From Acidobacteriota bacterium (GTDB lineage: Bacteria; Acidobacteriota; Vicinamibacteria; Vicinamibacterales; JAHECP01): DNA of 40,016 nt. The stretch's first letter is position 1, and the number at the start of each line of letters is the position of its first letter. The DNA lies in assembly GCA_024641665.1 (NCBI GenBank), contig JAHECP010000038.1, forward strand, positions 1 through 40,016, in the 5' to 3' direction. Positions 17,567-24,604 of the stretch are shown here, piece after piece. The translations under genes and the position numbers were made by a program. The notes under the pieces were generated by a model, which did not search any database, was not told the origin of the DNA, and was given only the letters and a program-made list of their open reading frames with translations.

Positions 17567-19735
17567 CTACGCGAGCGCGGCCTTGACGCGCGCCGGCGTC
17601 ATCGGCAGCTGCCGCACGCGCGCGCCGACGGCGTCGAATACCGCGTTGGCGAGCACGCCGCCCATCGGGACGATGGCCGGTTCGCCGCCGCCGTGCGAGG
17701 CCTGGTCGGACGACGGCACGAGCACGGTCTCGATCTTCGGCACCTGCGAGAAGCGCGGCAGCTCGTAAGTGTCGAAGTTCTTGTCGAGCACCTCACCGTT
17801 CCTGAACCGCACCTCCTCCGACAGCGCGTAGCCGAGGCCCATCGTCAGGCAGCCTTCCATCTGCTGCCGCGCGCCCTCGGGATTGACCACGACGCCCATG
17901 TCCTGCGCGGAGACGAGGCGCACCACCTGGATGCGGCCGGTGGCCTTGTCCACCTTCACCTCGGCCATGTTGGCCACGTAGGTGTCCGCGTCGATGCCGC
18001 ACGCGACGCCGAAGCCCCGGCCGCTCGGCGCCGGCTTCGGCGTCCAGCCGAACGTCTTTGCGGCGGTCTCGAGCACGCGCTTCATGCGCGCGTCCGTCAG
18101 GTTCCGCAGGCGGAACTCGACCGGGTCCATGCCGGCCTTGGCCGCCAGCACGTCGACGTGCGACTCGCGCGCGAAGGCGTTGGCGTTGGCGCCGGGCGCG
18201 CGCCACGGCCCCACCGCGAACGGGTGCATGTCGGGCGGGTTGCCGCCGCCCCACCCGCTGCGCACGAACGTCCGGTGGTTCGGGACGTCGTAGAACTGCG
18301 CGGCGCCGCGCTCACCGGCGCCGATCACGGTGTAGTCCCAGAACACGATCTTCTTCTGCGCGTCGAGGCCGGCGCGGATCGTGATGACGGCCGCCGGGTC
18401 GAACGTGTCGAAGAAGAGCTCCTCTTCCCGGCTGAAGACGACGCGCACGGGCCTGCCGGACGCCATGGCCAGGCGGGCCGCTTCGATCGCCTGCTGCGAC
18501 GCGCTCTTGCCGCCGAAGCCGCCGCCGACGTACGGCGTGATCACGCGCACCTTGTCCTCGGGCAGGTTCAGCGCGCGAGCCACCTGCGACTTGAGCGGGA
18601 AAGGCGTCTGCGTGCCGGCCCACACCGTCACCTTGCCGTCCTCGACGGCGGCCACAGCCGAGTGCGTCTCCATGGCCGCGTGTGAGACGTAGCCCTTGAG
18701 GTACTTCTCCTCGACGGTCTGGGCCGCCAGCTTCTCGCCGTTGGCCAGATTGCCGCCCTCCGCGGCGGCGCGTCCCGCGGGCGCGGTCTTCACCAGGTGG
18801 TCGAAGATCGTCTCGTCGGTCACCGTGGAGGGCGACTTGGTGAACGTCGCCTTGACGAGATCGAGTGCCCGATCCGCCTCGTCGCGGTGCGGGTGCAGCA
18901 CGGCGATGAAGTCACCGTCGCGGATCACGCGCACGCCCGGCACGGCGCTGGCGGCCGCGACGTCGGCCTGCTCGATCGTCGCGCCGTGCGCCGGCACGCG
19001 CAGGATGCGCGCGTGCAGGGCGTCCTTCGGTACGACATCGCCCGCGAACTTCGCCTTGCCGGTCACCTTGTCGCGGCCGTCGCGGCGCGGCGCCGACTTC
19101 CCGACGACGGTGTAGGCGGACACCGGCTCGACCGCGGCCTGGCCCTCGAGGCGCCGCTCGATGCGCTTGCCCGCGGTCAGCTCGCCGTAGCTCGCGTGCT
19201 TCGTCCGGTCGGCCGTCGAGCGCACGACGCCGTCGACCACCTCGAGGCTGGCGGCGGGCATCTGCAGCCGGTCGGCCGCCATCGCCACGAGCATGGCGCG
19301 CGCCTCGGCCGCCGCGGCGCGCAGGACGGGCCCGAACTGGCGGATGCTGAGCGAGCCGAACGTGCCCATGTCCCACGGGCAGACGTCGGTGTCGCCCATC
19401 ACGATGTCGACGCGCGTGAGCGGGACGTTCAGCTCCTCGGCGGCGAGCTGCGGCAGCGACGTCATCGCGCCCTGGCCCATCTCGATCTTGCCGACCAGGC
19501 AGGTGACGCGGCCGTCGGCGCCGATGTGCACGTAGGCGTTGGGGTCGGACGGGTACCCGCCCCGGCGGCCGCCGGGCTGGCGGGCGCCTTCCTGGCGCCC
19601 GAACACCGGCTCGATCGTGAGCATCACGAGCAGGCCCGTGCTCGTCAGCTTCAGGAAGTCGCGCCGGTCGAACGTCTCGACGAAGCCCCAGCCGGCCGGC
19701 ACTTCGAGCTCGTGGTCGTGATCGTGGCGGGTCAT
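17567..19735 (-). CDS. Molybdenum hydroxylase large subunit (XDH family, Tat-exported)
   Basis: Molybdopterin-binding catalytic subunit, 722 residues, of the xanthine dehydrogenase/isoquinoline 1-oxidoreductase family. A twin-arginine motif (FDRRDFLKL, R24-R25) with a hydrophobic segment after it marks Tat export of the folded enzyme, presumably in complex with the iron-sulfur subunit. Family motifs include GKIEMGQGAMTSLPQLAAEE, YVGGGFGGKSASQQAIEAA (pterin contact), WRAPGANANAFARESHVD, and near the C-terminus HGGGEPAIVP with the expected catalytic glutamate. The ATG at 19735 overlaps the stop of the small-subunit gene (ATGA). A longer frame upstream is only read-through of that gene. No FAD subunit is present, so electrons probably pass to a cytochrome. 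The substrate (N-heterocycle or aldehyde) is unknown. Confidence 0.92.
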   Translation of the reverse strand: MTRHDHDHELEVPAGWGFVETFDRRDFLKLTSTGLLVMLTIEPVFGRQEGARQPGGRRGGYPSDPNAYVHIGADGRVTCLVGKIEMGQGAMTSLPQLAAEELNVPLTRVDIVMGDTDVCPWDMGTFGSLSIRQFGPVLRAAAAEARAMLVAMAADRLQMPAASLEVVDGVVRSTADRTKHASYGELTAGKRIERRLEGQAAVEPVSAYTVVGKSAPRRDGRDKVTGKAKFAGDVVPKDALHARILRVPAHGATIEQADVAAASAVPGVRVIRDGDFIAVLHPHRDEADRALDLVKATFTKSPSTVTDETIFDHLVKTAPAGRAAAEGGNLANGEKLAAQTVEEKYLKGYVSHAAMETHSAVAAVEDGKVTVWAGTQTPFPLKSQVARALNLPEDKVRVITPYVGGGFGGKSASQQAIEAARLAMASGRPVRVVFSREEELFFDTFDPAAVITIRAGLDAQKKIVFWDYTVIGAGERGAAQFYDVPNHRTFVRSGWGGGNPPDMHPFAVGPWRAPGANANAFARESHVDVLAAKAGMDPVEFRLRNLTDARMKRVLETAAKTFGWTPKPAPSGRGFGVACGIDADTYVANMAEVKVDKATGRIQVVRLVSAQDMGVVVNPEGARQQMEGCLTMGLGYALSEEVRFRNGEVLDKNFDTYELPRFSQVPKIETVLVPSSDQASHGGGEPAIVPMGGVLANAVFDAVGARVRQLPMTPARVKAALA

Positions 19736-20208
19736 CGCGCACCTCCCGCCATCGCGGCCGAGGCCGACTCGATGGCCTCGAGGATCCGGACGTGCGCGCC
19801 GCACCGGCACAGGTGCGGCTCCATGTGCTGGACGATCTGAGCGCGCGTCGGCCGGGGGTTCTTGAGCAGCAGCGCGTGCGCGCCCATGATCATGCCGGGC
19901 GTGCAGTAGCCGCACTGATAGCCGAGGTGCTCGACGAAGGCCTCTTGTAGCGGGTGCAGGCGGTCGTCCTTGGCGAGGCCTTCGATCGTGACGACCTTCT
20001 TGCCGTCCACCTCGCTCACCGGGGTCATGCACGAACGCACGGCCTCGTCCTCGACGAGCACCGTGCAGGCGCCGCAGACCGACTCACCGCAGCCGAACTT
20101 GGTGCCCGTCAGGCCGAGGTCGTCGCGCAGCACCCAGAGCAGCATGCGGGTCTCGTCCACCGTCAGGCGGCGCGCAGATCCATTGAGCATGAAGGTGATT
20201 GTCTTCAT
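19732..20208 (-). CDS. Molybdenum hydroxylase [2Fe-2S] small subunit
   Basis: Electron-transfer subunit of the enzyme encoded by the next gene, 158 residues, the usual length. The N-terminal plant-type ferredoxin cluster uses C40, C45, C48 and C60 (GCGESVCGACTV). The C-terminal helical cluster uses C99, C102, C134 and C136 (CGYCTPGM and CRCGAH). All eight ligands are present. It has no signal peptide of its own and is therefore expected to hitch-hike across the membrane with the Tat-tagged large subunit. It is first in the operon and its stop overlaps the large-subunit start by four bases. The resemblance is to IorA/CoxS. Confidence 0.94.
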   Translation of the reverse strand: MKTITFMLNGSARRLTVDETRMLLWVLRDDLGLTGTKFGCGESVCGACTVLVEDEAVRSCMTPVSEVDGKKVVTIEGLAKDDRLHPLQEAFVEHLGYQCGYCTPGMIMGAHALLLKNPRPTRAQIVQHMEPHLCRCGAHVRILEAIESASAAMAGGAR

Positions 20209-20337
20209 AAGGGCTGTACTCCGGCGGGGGCGCGGGGACGTGTGGGAAGGCTGCCCCCCGACCGGCTATTCTAGCGCCCCGCGGCGCCCGGCGCCACCCG
20301 CATGCAGCGGGGGCGGCGCACCCCGGAAGCTGTGCGC

Positions 20338-20343
20338 TACACT
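20338..20343 (+). promoter_or_regulatory. -10-like box (TACACT) for the YciI gene
   Basis: TACACT matches the -10 consensus at four of six positions and ends 6 nt before the ATG at 20350. Transcription would start at or next to the start codon. No ribosome-binding site is present (CTCTCCCC precedes the ATG), consistent with a leaderless mRNA. Confidence 0.4.
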
Positions 20344-20349
20344 CTCCCC

Positions 20350-20664
20350 ATGCACTACCTGCTGTTCTACGACGTCGTGGAAGACTACGCCGAGCGCCGG
20401 GCCGCGTTCCGCACGGCTCACCTCGCCCACGCGCACGCCGCCGTGGACCGTGGCGAGCTGGTGCTCGGCGGCGCGCTCGACAAGCCCGCCGACGGCGCGG
20501 TGCTGCTCTTCCGCGGCGCCTCGCCGGAGGTCGCCGAGTCGTTCGCGAAGGCCGACCCCTACGTGAAGAACGGCCTCGTCACGCGCTGGCGGGTGCGCGA
20601 GTGGACGACGGTCGTGGGGCGGGATGCGGAGGTGAAGCTCCAGACAGGTGGCACAGGTCTGTGA
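20350..20664 (+). CDS. YciI-family protein
   Basis: Small cytoplasmic protein of 104 residues with the ferredoxin-like YCII fold. It starts MHYLLFYDVVEDYAERRAAF. It carries the conserved H-x-x-H region (AHLAHAHAAVDRGELVLGGAL) and ends with the typical DPYVKNGLVTRWRVREW. Family members are small dimers of uncertain function, sometimes enzymes acting on chlorinated or muconolactone-like compounds; the conserved His and Asp are proposed active-site residues. The ATG at 20350 begins the conserved fold; a frame extension further upstream is Arg-rich and has no support. It is a single gene; the hairpin at 20650-20672 spans its stop codon. Confidence 0.85.
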   Translation: MHYLLFYDVVEDYAERRAAFRTAHLAHAHAAVDRGELVLGGALDKPADGAVLLFRGASPEVAESFAKADPYVKNGLVTRWRVREWTTVVGRDAEVKLQTGGTGL

Positions 20665-20672
20665 CCTGTGCC
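20650..20672. terminator. Palindrome spanning the YciI stop codon
   Basis: A perfect 10-bp stem, GGCACAGGTC (20650-20659) with its complement at 20663-20672 and a TGT loop, includes the stop codon at 20662-20664. It shares the CAGGTC/GACCTG core with the palindrome at 17456-17474 and so may be a REP-like repeat as well as a terminator. There is no T-run. Confidence 0.55.
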
Positions 20673-20718
20673 GGTGTCAGCCAGGCTCATGCCTTGGCCA
20701 CCAGACGGGCCCAGCGGC

Positions 20719-20741
20719 GGTCAGAGACCGGGGCCACTCGG
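20719..20741. repeat. Second copy of the GGTCnGAGACC repeat
   Basis: GGTCAGAGACC followed by GGGGCCACTCGG matches 17460-17482 at 20 of 23 positions. It overlaps the stop codon of the MFS gene (20721-20723), so part of this repeat encodes the last residues of that protein. Confidence 0.5.
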
Positions 20742-22055
20742 CTCGCTTGGCGGCACGCCCCCGTTCGGTGACGGCAGGCCCAGCACGCCGGGCGCGACGG
20801 TCGGCGCCGGCGCCTCGTCCTTCCGGTAGGCGCGCAGGCGCGGCGTCGCCGCCGCCACCCATCCAGTGGCCACCAGGCAGCCGAGGCCGCCGGTCACCAC
20901 CGAGAGCGGCGCGCCGATCCAGTTGGCCACCAGCCCCGCCTCGAGCTCGCCGAGCTGCGGGCCGCCCATGAAAAACACCATGTTGACGCCCGTCATGCGG
21001 CCGCGCAGCTCGTCGGGCGTCTCGAGCTGGCGGATCACGTTCCGGTAGATCGTGCTCACGCTGTCGGCCCCACCCGAGAGCGCCAGCACCGAGAAGGTCA
21101 GCCAGAAGCTCGTCGACAGGCCGAAGGCGACCGTGGCCAGGCCGTAGACGACGACGGCGACGAGGAGCGCGACGCCGCGCCGCTCGATCACTTCCACCGC
21201 CGGCACCATCAGCGCGCTCGCCACCAGCGCGCCGGCCGCCGGCGCCGCGTAGAGCCAGCCGTAGCCGTGGGCGCCGACGTGCAGGATGTCCTGCGCGAAG
21301 ATCGGCAGGAGCGCCGTCGCCGACGAGAAGAACGTCGCGAAGAAGTCGAGCAGCATCGTCGAGCGGATGAGCGGCGCCTGGAAGACGAAGCGCAGCCCCT
21401 CGAACGCCGCCTTCACCGTGAACCCCTCGCCGGTCCGCTCGGGACGCTCCTTCACGCCGTGCATCATGAGCAAGGCGACGACGACGGCGCCGTACGAGAG
21501 CGCGTTGAACGTGTAGACCCAGCCGAGACCCAGCGTGGCGATCGCAATGCCGCCGAGCGACGGTCCGACGACGAGGGCCGCCTGCAGCATGATGCTGCTC
21601 AGGCTGATGGCGCTCGGCAGGTGCTCGCGCGGCACGAGCATGGGGATCAGCGACTGGCGCGCCGGCAGGTCGAAGGCGGCGCCGGCGGCGCTGAGGCCCG
21701 TGATCACGTAGATGGGCCACACGGTCGAGAGCCCCGCGAAGGTGAGCGCGGCGAGCACGGTGGCGAGGGCCGCCAGCACGAGCTGGGTGACGACGAGCAT
21801 CTTGCGGCGGTCGAGGCTGTCGGCGGCCACGCCGCTCACCATCGAGAAGATCAGGATCGGGGCCACGCGGGAGAGCCCCACGAGCCCCAGCGCCAGCGCC
21901 TTCCGATCGTCGGGCACGAGCAGCGACACGTGCCAGAGGATGGCCGCGTTCTGCATGAACGTGCCCGTGTAGGACACGAGCAGCCCCACCCAGATCAGGC
22001 GGAAGTTGCGGTGCCGAAGGGCGACCAGCGACTGGAAGCGGGAAGAAAGGGACAC
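20721..22055 (-). CDS. MFS exporter (EntS/DHA3-like)
   Basis: Twelve-helix major facilitator of 444 residues in the MFS_3 group, which includes the enterobactin exporter EntS and macrolide pumps. It begins with the group's typical ALRHRNFRLIWVGLLVSYTG. The loop after helix 2 carries the family A-motif equivalent (GVAADSLDRRKML). The DLPARQSLIPMLVPREHLPS segment is a strong hallmark of this group. The start is a GTG at 22055; an AGGAGGA lies 18 nt upstream, too far for a normal ribosome site, so the start is less certain than the family. The C-terminal tail is Gly/Pro-rich and partly encoded by a repeat. The substrate is unknown. Confidence 0.9.
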   Translation of the reverse strand: MSLSSRFQSLVALRHRNFRLIWVGLLVSYTGTFMQNAAILWHVSLLVPDDRKALALGLVGLSRVAPILIFSMVSGVAADSLDRRKMLVVTQLVLAALATVLAALTFAGLSTVWPIYVITGLSAAGAAFDLPARQSLIPMLVPREHLPSAISLSSIMLQAALVVGPSLGGIAIATLGLGWVYTFNALSYGAVVVALLMMHGVKERPERTGEGFTVKAAFEGLRFVFQAPLIRSTMLLDFFATFFSSATALLPIFAQDILHVGAHGYGWLYAAPAAGALVASALMVPAVEVIERRGVALLVAVVVYGLATVAFGLSTSFWLTFSVLALSGGADSVSTIYRNVIRQLETPDELRGRMTGVNMVFFMGGPQLGELEAGLVANWIGAPLSVVTGGLGCLVATGWVAAATPRLRAYRKDEAPAPTVAPGVLGLPSPNGGVPPSEPSGPGL

Positions 22056-22170
22056 GCGGATGCGGCCGGGCCGTCCTCCTATCCTACGCGATCTGACCGC
22101 TGGCAGAGAGACCGACGCGTGGCCCGGCCCGGGAACTCAGCCGACGGACTCGCCGGGAGGGAACACCGGC

Positions 22171-22617
22171 TCAGTACACGACGGCGCCGGTCGCCTTCAG
22201 CCTGAAGGGCACGGCCTCGAGCGCGGCGTGCTGCGGATTGGCCTCCGCCGCGGCCTTCGCCTCGTGCCCGGCCGTCCCGGGCGCCACCTTCTCGAAGACG
22301 CCCTGGGCCGAGGCCCGCTTGCCCTTGGCCGACACCGGGAACACGATCACCCCGTCGTCCACCTTGATCTGCACCGAGGGCCCCGACTCGGTCTCGGCAA
22401 TCTCCATCCAGCAGCCCATCTCCTCGCACACGGCCTTCACGACGCCGTCCACGCGGATCGTCTGCCCGACGTACTTGTCCGGGGTGGCGAGGAGCGCCGC
22501 GACGGGCGTCGCCTCGGTGAGCGACACGCCCGCGCCGAACTTCTCCTCGGCCCGCGGCGCCACGACGAGCACCGCCACGGCCGCCAACGCCAGGCCGATT
22601 CGGTAGCAACACGACAT
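22171..22617 (-). CDS. Secreted DUF4920-domain protein
   Basis: Exported protein of 148 residues. The signal peptide is residues 1-23 (CCYRIGLALAAVAVLVVAPR). The rest is one DUF4920 domain: KFGAGVSLTEATPVAALLAT, then YVGQTIRVDGVVKAVCEEMGCWMEI with two cysteines (CEEMGC), and DGVIVFPVSAKGKRASAQGVF. This resembles an OB-like small domain; the conserved Cys pair could bind metal or form a disulfide in the periplasm, but its function is unknown. The ATG at 22617 has a GGAGG site about 6 nt upstream. A promoter candidate lies at 22682-22710. Confidence 0.87.
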   Translation of the reverse strand: MSCCYRIGLALAAVAVLVVAPRAEEKFGAGVSLTEATPVAALLATPDKYVGQTIRVDGVVKAVCEEMGCWMEIAETESGPSVQIKVDDGVIVFPVSAKGKRASAQGVFEKVAPGTAGHEAKAAAEANPQHAALEAVPFRLKATGAVVY

Positions 22618-22681
22618 CACAGTCCTCCACCGGGATGAACACCCGCCGTCATCCTCCTGGTTCGAATGAAGACACCGCGAC

Positions 22682-22710
22682 AGTCTGATCCTGAGGCGGT
22701 GCCGAGTCAA
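22682..22710 (-). promoter_or_regulatory. Candidate promoter of the DUF4920 gene
   Basis: On the minus strand, TTGACT (22705-22710) and CAGACT (22682-22687) are separated by 17 bp. The -35 matches at five of six positions and the -10 at only three. The -35 lies within a small palindrome, GAGTCAAACTC. Confidence 0.4.
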
Positions 22711-23160
22711 ACTCAGCCGGAAGGCGCCGACCGCGCAGGATGGCACGCAAGCGTTCCATTGTGAAACATGGCGATCTTCAGATATGAACACCCTCAGCGT
22801 GGCAGCATGCCGCATGCAGAGAAAACTCGCGTGTTTCGCTGTGCCCACGTGTGGCACAGACCATGCTGCGAATGCGCGCTAGGCTTCGCGGTTCAACCGC
22901 TCCGAAGGGGGTCGACCTTGATCCTTTGGGGGTCGGACAGCCCACTCGGCTGAAGCGCGCCCGGTCGCGTCGGCCCCGGAGGTCGCGACCGGAGGGGCGG
23001 CGAGGGCGCCTCGTGCGCTCTCGCCGCTTCCGTTCTTCCCCACCGCCCGGCCGCCTGCCTGGCGCGGCCTTTCACGGATCGGGTCACGCGCCGAGGGCGG
23101 CAAGGCGCCCGCCCGGCACCGCGCAACGACCCTGAAGACCGAGAGTCGTCACGGCCGCGC
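22711..23160. other. Gene-free spacer upstream of DUF4920 and downstream of MATE
   Basis: No convincing gene lies here on either strand. Its first 170 bp are less GC-rich than the surroundings and hold an inverted repeat CTGTGCC / GGCACAG (22839-22845 and 22853-22859), a possible operator. The last 250 bp are extremely GC-rich, with the palindrome GGTCGCGACC (22981-22990), a hairpin with arms GCGGCGAG (22997-23004) and CTCGCCGC (23020-23027), and a CACCGCCCGGCCGCCT segment. That segment is reminiscent of the right arm of the cloverleaf repeat at 7660-7821. Confidence 0.5.
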
Positions 23161-24576
23161 TCAGCTCCGGGCCGGCTCGATATCCACGACAATCGAGCGC
23201 CATTTCTCCTGCCGGAAGCGGAGCACGCTCAGCGTACAGCGGGTGAAGTGGCCGAGCACGATCGCCACCCAGATGTGCCAGGCCGTCAGCCCGCTGGTGG
23301 CCTGCAGCACGAAGCACAAGCCGAGCGGCACCACGATCTGCGACACGATCGAGATGTAGAGCGGGCTGCGCGTGTCACCCGTGCCCTGAAGCCCGCCGGT
23401 GTAGGTGAGCGCGACGGTCACGAACAGGCCCGAGATCGCGAGGAGCCGGAGGAGGTGCGAGCCGAGGCGCAGCACCGTCGGGTCCTCCATGCCGAAGAAG
23501 CCCAGGAGCACGCGCGGCACGAGCATGAAGACCAGGCCGAGGCCGGCGGCCGCGATCAGGCCGATGCGCGACGCGGCGCGGACGGCCTGCACGGTCCGGT
23601 CGGGCCGGCCGGCGCCGAGGTTCTGTCCCGCGACCGCCGCCGTCGCGCCCAGCAGGCCCGACGAGGTCCAGGCGATCAGCGAGAAGAGCTCGGTGTAGCC
23701 GACGGCGTAGGCGGCCTGCGCCTCGGCGCTGTGCTCGAGCGACCCGATGAAGCGCAGCAGCAGGACGCCGGCCACGTTCATGGCCACGCCCTGGAACCCG
23801 CTCGGCAGGCCGAACCGGAAGAGCGAGCGGACGATGCTCCAGTCGGGCCGCCAGCTCATCGCGCGCGAGAACCGGACGACGAGCGTGCCGCTGAACAGCA
23901 AACCGATGCCGATGACCCCGACGATGCCCGAGGCCAGCACGGTGCCCATCGCGGCGCCCTTGGTGCCGAAGGCGGGGATCGGGCCGAGCCCCTTGATCAG
24001 GATCACGTTGAAGAAGATGTTCATCACGGTCAGCAGCACGCCCAGCCGGAGCGGCGTGCGCGCGTCGCCCGCCGATCGCAGCGCGCCGCCCAGCATGAAG
24101 AACATGAGCATGCCGATGCTGAAGACGAACATGATGCGCAGGTACGGCAGCGCCTGCGCCTCGACCTCCGGCGTCGCGTTGACGAACGACAGCAGGCCGG
24201 GCGCGAGGAAGTAGCCGAGCGGCGCCAGCACCCCGATCGACAGGACCACCGACACCAGGAACGCCTGGTAGACGGTCCGGTTGGTCTTCTCGGGCTCGTT
24301 CCGGCCGGCGAACCGCGCGACGAGCACCGCGGTGCCCGTGTAGAGCGACGCGATGAAGACGATGACGACGAGGAAGATCTGCCAGGAGACGCCGATGGCC
24401 GCGTTGCCGACGTAGCCCACGTAGTGCCCCACCATCACGTGGTCCACGATGCCCTGCATCCCGCCGATCACGTTCTGGAGCATCGTCGGCCAGGCGAGCT
24501 TCCAGACGGCGGGCCCGATGGGGCCCTCGACGATGGACCGGTCGAAGTGGCTCGATGTCGACGACGGCAAGCTCAT
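23161..24576 (-). CDS. MATE-family efflux transporter
   Basis: Cation-coupled multidrug exporter of the NorM/DinF superfamily, 471 residues with twelve predicted helices in two pseudo-symmetric halves. It starts with the usual DRSIVEGPIGPAVWKLAWPT and has the half-repeat signatures GGALRSAGDARTPLRLGVLL in the first half and GGLQGTGDTRSPLYISIVSQ in the second. The ATG at 24576 has no good ribosome site but sits 28 bp after the stop of the upstream ADOP permease gene, so the two may be read from one transcript. The substrate is unknown. Confidence 0.92.
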   Translation of the reverse strand: MSLPSSTSSHFDRSIVEGPIGPAVWKLAWPTMLQNVIGGMQGIVDHVMVGHYVGYVGNAAIGVSWQIFLVVIVFIASLYTGTAVLVARFAGRNEPEKTNRTVYQAFLVSVVLSIGVLAPLGYFLAPGLLSFVNATPEVEAQALPYLRIMFVFSIGMLMFFMLGGALRSAGDARTPLRLGVLLTVMNIFFNVILIKGLGPIPAFGTKGAAMGTVLASGIVGVIGIGLLFSGTLVVRFSRAMSWRPDWSIVRSLFRFGLPSGFQGVAMNVAGVLLLRFIGSLEHSAEAQAAYAVGYTELFSLIAWTSSGLLGATAAVAGQNLGAGRPDRTVQAVRAASRIGLIAAAGLGLVFMLVPRVLLGFFGMEDPTVLRLGSHLLRLLAISGLFVTVALTYTGGLQGTGDTRSPLYISIVSQIVVPLGLCFVLQATSGLTAWHIWVAIVLGHFTRCTLSVLRFRQEKWRSIVVDIEPARS

Positions 24577-24604
24577 CGGCGCGTGCGACGGGGAAAGGCC
24601 GATT

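Noticed and set aside
19736-20032. N-terminal extension of the molybdenum hydroxylase large subunit
   Set aside because: The extra 99 codons overlap the small-subunit gene out of frame. The ATGA overlap and the Tat signal fix the start at 19735.
22854-22869. Sigma-54-like promoter (GG, ten bases, GC) on the plus strand
   Set aside because: The spacing fits, but no plus-strand gene lies downstream, and the match at the -12 element is incomplete.
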